Positions 5,748 through 8,997 of a stretch of DNA of 8,997 nucleotides are shown piece after piece (position 1 is the first letter of the stretch; the number at the start of each line of letters is the position of its first letter). The notes under the pieces are model-generated. The model did not search any database, was not told where the DNA came from, and saw only the letters and a program-made list of their open reading frames with translations. The stretch is taken from the NCBI RefSeq assembly GCF_030523985.1, contig NZ_JAUNHK010000101.1, forward strand, positions 1 through 8,997, read 5' to 3'. Source of the DNA: Deinococcus sp. (lineage in GTDB: Bacteria; Deinococcota; Deinococci; Deinococcales; Deinococcaceae). The position numbers were made by a program, and so were the translations under genes.

Positions 5748-5831
5748 ATGCTTTCTCTACCGACACGGCGTTCTAAACTGGGCCAGAGTCACTCAAATCA
5801 CATTCTTGCCAGGAGTTCTCCCCTGCTATGA
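5748..5831 (+). CDS. Possible 27-residue leader ORF
   Basis: An ATG at 5748, preceded after four bases by GAGGG (5739-5743), opens a 27-codon frame beginning MLSLPTRRSK. It ends at a TGA (5829-5831) that overlaps the start of the DUF5691 gene as ATGA. This is the same junction type as the two following gene pairs, which suggests translational coupling. It would also help a downstream gene whose own AGGAG (5811-5815) sits 12 bases from its ATG. Against it, codon choice is atypical for the window (CTA, AGG, AGT, AAT), no family is recognised, and a 27-codon frame can occur by chance. It may serve by being translated rather than through its product. Confidence 0.4.
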   Translation: MLSLPTRRSKLGQSHSNHILARSSPLL

Positions 5832-7147
5832 CCTCCCCGCTCAAAGACCTTGCGGCCACTGCCCTGCGCGGAACGGCCCGTGCCGAACTCCCCAAGCCCG
5901 ATTCAGGCCCGCTGGGTGAGGCCCTCAGCCGCGTGAGCGCCGACACCCCCGAACAGCTTTTGCTGGCGCGTGCGGCCCTGGCCGGACTCCACGCCCGAGC
6001 TGGCAAAGCGCTGGACACCGCCCAAACGCCCCCACCCACCATGCTGCCGCCCGCCGCTCGCCCGCTGCCCGAAAAGCTGTGGCCCCTGCTGCGGCAACTG
6101 CGGAACAGTCCGGCCTTCGAGAGCGCCCTGCGAGACGTTTTGGCAAAAGAGTGGACGCTGAGCGCCGCGCAGGTGCTTGAGCTTTACACGGGCCATCAGA
6201 CGCCGACGACTGCCCTGTGGCCCCTGCTGGACGAACGCGGCAAAGCCGTACTGGACGCGCACCCGCTGCACAGAGCCTGGGAAAAAGCCGAGGCGCAGGC
6301 CCAGTGGGAAGCACGCCTGGACGCCTTGCAGGAAGCGCGGGCCGCTGACCCCACAGCGGGCGCGGCGCAAACCCTGGAACTGTGGAAAGAAACCAACGCC
6401 GACGGGCGGCGCGACCTGCTGGATATGTTGGAGCGTCAGCTTTTGCCCACTGACTTGCCACTGCTCCAACACGCCGAAAAAGACCGCTCGGCGGAGGTGC
6501 AGCGGCGGGCGCGAATGCTTCAGGGGCATCTGCCTGGGCCACTGCAAGACGAACTGCTGGCGCTGCTGCCGCAAGCAGTGCAGGTGCAGCAGGACAAAAT
6601 TTCCTTCAAGCCCTTCGACCTCCCTGAAGCGTTGGGCAAGGTCAAAACGGGTGCCTACGACGACTCCGACCTTCACCGCCTGCTGGGGGCTTTGCCCTTT
6701 TCGCTGCTGTTGAAGGCGCTAGACGTACGCGGTGAACAGCTTTTGCAGGCCGCCGAGAAAAAACACTGGCAACTGGGCCACCAACTCAGGGCGCAACGTG
6801 ACCGCGAACGGCCTGAACGTGCGGCCAAAGCGCCGCCTGTGCTGAACGCGGGGGATGCGGCGGCTTGGCTCAAGTCCATTCAGGAAAAGGGCCAGCGCAA
6901 TGAAATGGCCCTTGACCTTCTCGCCCAGTCCCTTGACCCCGCCACCAAAATCGCCGCGCCCGAGCCGTTGCCTTTCGCGCTGGCCCTACGTCCCAAAGAT
7001 TCCCACCATCCGCCTACAGCCTGGGAAGAACGCCAGAAATACTCGCACGCTGAGCGCCAAGCCGAAGCCGAAGCCGCATGGCGTTCGCTGACCGAAATTT
7101 TGCGGCTGCGGCGCGAGTGGGCGCGGGTTTTGGAGGATTTGGCATGA
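5828..7147 (+). CDS. DUF5691 family protein
   Basis: This 439-residue protein has no signal peptide or membrane segment and looks helical throughout. Its N-terminus, KDLAATALRGTARAELP, resembles the DL-x-AALxGTxRRxLP opening of DUF5691 proteins. WPLLDERGK...HPLHRAW (131-151) corresponds to the family's LLGxRGxWLAxxNPxW motif. The segment around 180-235 (ADPTAGAAQTLELWKE, LLPTDLPLLQHAEKDRSAEVQRRA) follows the pattern of DUF5691 with its conserved DRSxEVRR at 219. The C-terminal 40 residues form a charged helix. Biochemical function is unknown. From memory, homologues in actinobacteria lie beside SWIM zinc-finger, MoxR-type AAA+, DUF5682 and VWA genes. Here it leads an operon behind a candidate DdrO site. 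The ATG is the only suitable start; its ribosome binding site is 12 bases away, longer than usual. Confidence 0.8.
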   Translation: MTSPLKDLAATALRGTARAELPKPDSGPLGEALSRVSADTPEQLLLARAALAGLHARAGKALDTAQTPPPTMLPPAARPLPEKLWPLLRQLRNSPAFESALRDVLAKEWTLSAAQVLELYTGHQTPTTALWPLLDERGKAVLDAHPLHRAWEKAEAQAQWEARLDALQEARAADPTAGAAQTLELWKETNADGRRDLLDMLERQLLPTDLPLLQHAEKDRSAEVQRRARMLQGHLPGPLQDELLALLPQAVQVQQDKISFKPFDLPEALGKVKTGAYDDSDLHRLLGALPFSLLLKALDVRGEQLLQAAEKKHWQLGHQLRAQRDRERPERAAKAPPVLNAGDAAAWLKSIQEKGQRNEMALDLLAQSLDPATKIAAPEPLPFALALRPKDSHHPPTAWEERQKYSHAERQAEAEAAWRSLTEILRLRREWARVLEDLA

Positions 7148-7527
7148 AAGAGAAGCATAACCTCCAACCCGCTTGGCAAAATGTTGACCTCGGCAGCATT
7201 GACCCAAACTTGTACTTGGACGAACGGGACGCGCCAGAACTGACCGCCCTGTGGGAAAGCGCCGAAGCCACATTAAGCGCTGCAAAAGCCAAAACAAAGG
7301 CCCACACGCTTAAAAGTTTGCAACGCGACGACAAAAAGTACCGCGAAGAAGTCTTTGGGTGGGTGATGCGGGCGACGGGTCACAGTGAACTTGCTGCCTG
7401 CGTTTCGGATGACTTGGGCCTCATTCAAGAAGCCTACTGGCACGCCGTAGCGGGTGACCCCTACATCAATGCTTTGGCGCAGGCTTATACGGCGGGGCGC
7501 TTGCCTATGCAGGAGGACTTTGTATGA
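7144..7527 (+). CDS. Hypothetical protein, 127 residues
   Basis: No family was recognised. The ATG overlaps the stop of the DUF5691 gene (ATGA) and has GGAGG at 7132-7136, seven bases upstream. The product is soluble-looking and mostly helical. It has a Lys-rich middle (AKAKTKAHTLKSLQRDDKKYREE, about 48-70 region), an aromatic FGWVMRATGH segment, and an acidic C-terminus ending in EDFV. No signal peptide, cysteine cluster or catalytic motif is visible. Codon use is slightly richer in A and T than in the transporter genes. Its place between DUF5691 and the repeat protein, with overlaps on both sides, suggests stoichiometric partners of one complex; that is inference only. Confidence 0.75.
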   Translation: MKEKHNLQPAWQNVDLGSIDPNLYLDERDAPELTALWESAEATLSAAKAKTKAHTLKSLQRDDKKYREEVFGWVMRATGHSELAACVSDDLGLIQEAYWHAVAGDPYINALAQAYTAGRLPMQEDFV

Positions 7528-8903
7528 CCTTAGACATCGCCGCCCTACGCGGAGAAATTCGCCGCAAAAGCACCACGCCCGCCCGACTGCTGGAAATCGC
7601 CGCGCTAGACCCTCAACTTTCGCGCAGTGTGGCGCAGGCCAAAACTACGCCGCCCGACGTGCTGGATAAGCTCGCCCGCAGCAGCGACATGCCCACCCGT
7701 ACCCGCGTTGCCGAGCATCCCAGTACAGCTTTGCCTACGCTTTTGCACCTGGCAGGCGACCCGCAATGGACGGTGCTGAAGGCGCTGACCGAACACCCCA
7801 ACCTGCCCGCCGAGGTGCTGGAAAAACTGAGCCGCCATAAGCGGAGTACCGTGCGGGCCGCTGCCGTCAAGATGCTGCTGGCGCGTGGGCCACTGGCTCA
7901 GGCCGACTGGGAACGCCTGCAACGCGACCCCGCCGAAGAAGTCAGGATGGAACTTGCGGCTTACGCGGGGCTGGACGCGGCGGCGGTGACGGCCTTCCTG
8001 CAAGACCCCGCCGCCAGCGTGCGATACACCATTTTGGCCCGCAGTCTGGGCGCGTACACCCACAAATTGACTCGCCAATCGTTCCCCTTGCCCGCGCCGC
8101 TGACCCCTGCTCAGGTATTGCCTCTGCTGGACGACGAAAACGCAGACGTGCGCCTGTATGCCGTGCGGGTGCTGGAACGGCAAAAGTTTGACTTTCTGAC
8201 CTTGCCGCTAGCACAGCGTGAACGGCTGGCGCTGGACGCTGACCCCACGCTGGCAAGCCACATTCTGAATCTGTGGCCCCAGTGGTTTGCCCCTAGCGAG
8301 GCAAAGAGCGCCGCTCACATCTTGGCTGAACTGGCCCAGTCTCCCAACGAGGGGCTAAGAATCAAAGCCTTGTCACTAACCGAAGATGCCCGCCTGCTTC
8401 AGGCCGCTGCCGCTGACCCTTCCGAAGCGGTACGCGCCGAAGTCGCCGCCCGCGTGCGTGACCTCTGTGCGCTGCAAGGGCTGGCCCAAGACAGCAGCGA
8501 AACTGTGCGCCTGCGGCTGCTGTCTAACCCCCACGCCCCCCGCGAGTTGCTGCGGCAGGTGGCAGGCAGTACGCCCAACTTTTTCAGCCGCTCGGCGTTG
8601 TTTGCTCACCCCAACCTGACCGAAGCCGATTGGCAAGAACTCCTCTCGGACGGTGGCCCCGTGCTGGCGGGCGGGCGCATAGATTTCACGGGCTTGTACA
8701 TGCAGTACCGCGACACTCGGCCCGATGTTTACCTGAGAATCATGGACTATTTGGCCCATTCGCAGCGCGCCGACGTGCTAGGGCAGATGCTGGGCTACCA
8801 CATGTCGCCCGCCGCCGTAGTGCAGCTAGGCCAGTCTATTCAGCAGCACGCGCCGCAGCTTTTGCCCCGTTACAAGGAGAAATATGGCTCAGCCCACCGT
8901 TAA
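7524..8903 (+). CDS. LRV/HEAT-like repeat protein, 459 residues
   Basis: The protein is built from short helical repeats resembling the leucine-rich repeat variant (LRV), probably a curved protein-binding scaffold in the cytoplasm. Units are clear at 11-26 (EIRRKSTTPARLLEIA), 36-51 (VAQAKTTPPDVLDKLA), 62-77 (VAEHPSTALPTLLHLA) and 88-103 (LTEHPNLPAEVLEKLS), with a period of 25-26 residues. More degenerate DPxxxVR units follow to about residue 170. A second block (about 270-380) includes LLSNPHAPRELLRQVA and LFAHPNLTEADWQELL. The last 65 residues match nothing I recognise. The [4Fe-4S] cysteine cluster of the Azotobacter LRV protein is absent. The start overlaps the previous stop (ATGA) with AGGAGG seven bases upstream. 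Ligand unknown; context suggests a partner of DUF5691. Confidence 0.82.
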   Translation: MTLDIAALRGEIRRKSTTPARLLEIAALDPQLSRSVAQAKTTPPDVLDKLARSSDMPTRTRVAEHPSTALPTLLHLAGDPQWTVLKALTEHPNLPAEVLEKLSRHKRSTVRAAAVKMLLARGPLAQADWERLQRDPAEEVRMELAAYAGLDAAAVTAFLQDPAASVRYTILARSLGAYTHKLTRQSFPLPAPLTPAQVLPLLDDENADVRLYAVRVLERQKFDFLTLPLAQRERLALDADPTLASHILNLWPQWFAPSEAKSAAHILAELAQSPNEGLRIKALSLTEDARLLQAAAADPSEAVRAEVAARVRDLCALQGLAQDSSETVRLRLLSNPHAPRELLRQVAGSTPNFFSRSALFAHPNLTEADWQELLSDGGPVLAGGRIDFTGLYMQYRDTRPDVYLRIMDYLAHSQRADVLGQMLGYHMSPAAVVQLGQSIQQHAPQLLPRYKEKYGSAHR

Positions 8904-8997
8904 CCCGCCCCCAGACCTCGCCGCCCTGAAACGCGAAGCCCGCCGCAAAGGGACGCCGCCAGAGCGTTTGCTGGAGCTGGCGAGCATGGGGCCGGAG
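8884..8997 (+). CDS. Second LRV-type repeat protein, 5' part only
   Basis: An ATG at 8884 with AAGGAG (8874-8879) four bases upstream opens a frame that runs off the right edge after 38 codons. It overlaps the end of the preceding gene by 20 bases in another frame. After a Pro-rich start, DLAALKREARRKGTPPERLL and the following residues align without gaps to residues 4-31 of the upstream repeat protein; by hand about 16 of 28 are identical. It is therefore probably a tandem paralogue or a related protein beginning with the same repeat unit. What follows the first repeat is not visible. Confidence 0.75.
   Translation, partial: MAQPTVNPPPDLAALKREARRKGTPPERLLELASMGPE

Noticed and set aside
5515..5766. 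Reverse-strand 83-codon frame between cobO and the DUF5691 gene
   Set aside because: It covers the cobO terminator and the RDRM-like promoter, and no family features are seen.
5903..6676. Reverse-strand frames opposite the DUF5691 gene
   Set aside because: Composition (Arg/Gln/Gly rich) and lack of ribosome binding sites mark them as antisense shadows; the + strand fits DUF5691 with coupled neighbours.
1..8997. CRISPR arrays, tRNA or rRNA genes, insertion sequences, att sites
   Set aside because: No regular direct repeats with spacers, no cloverleaf or rRNA stretches, no transposase and no terminal inverted repeats were found on reading both strands.

Overview
The window is GC-rich, tightly packed, and every convincing gene lies on the + strand. 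Three things point to Deinococcus or a close relative: non-lipidated signal peptides on the periplasmic binding proteins, gene content of the metNIQQ/btuF/cobO type, and a 17-base palindrome at 5703-5719 that closely matches the radiation/desiccation response motif (RDRM) bound by the repressor DdrO. The genus is an inference from sequence features and recalled knowledge; no database search was made.

Region 1 (1-3656) is a methionine-uptake operon. A TTGACA/TAGAGT promoter is followed by a well-formed SAM-I (S-box) riboswitch with a terminator, then metN (ATPase), metI (permease) and two tandem metQ-type binding proteins, closed by a strong intrinsic terminator. The SAM riboswitch predicts that uptake is switched off when S-adenosylmethionine is plentiful.

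Region 2 (3657-5594) is a vitamin B12 unit. A short cobalamin riboswitch with its own terminator precedes a BtuF-like B12-binding protein and a CobO/BtuR-type corrinoid adenosyltransferase, followed by a probable terminator. The B12 permease and ATPase genes are not in the window. The two regions share a metabolic theme, because B12 is the cofactor of methionine synthase MetH.

Region 3 (5595-8997) is an uncharacterised operon behind a candidate DNA-damage-type promoter. A TTGAGA/TATGTT promoter has its -10 element buried in the RDRM-like palindrome. A short leader ORF may follow, its stop overlapping the next start. Then come a DUF5691-type helical protein, a 127-residue protein of unknown family, a 459-residue LRV/HEAT-like repeat protein, and the first 38 codons of a second gene that begins with the same repeat unit. 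All junctions overlap (ATGA or 20 bases), so the genes are probably translationally coupled. In other bacteria, as I recall, DUF5691 genes sit near MoxR-type AAA+ ATPases and VWA-domain proteins; whether those follow here lies beyond the right edge. This possibly damage-inducible operon is the least understood and most interesting part of the window.
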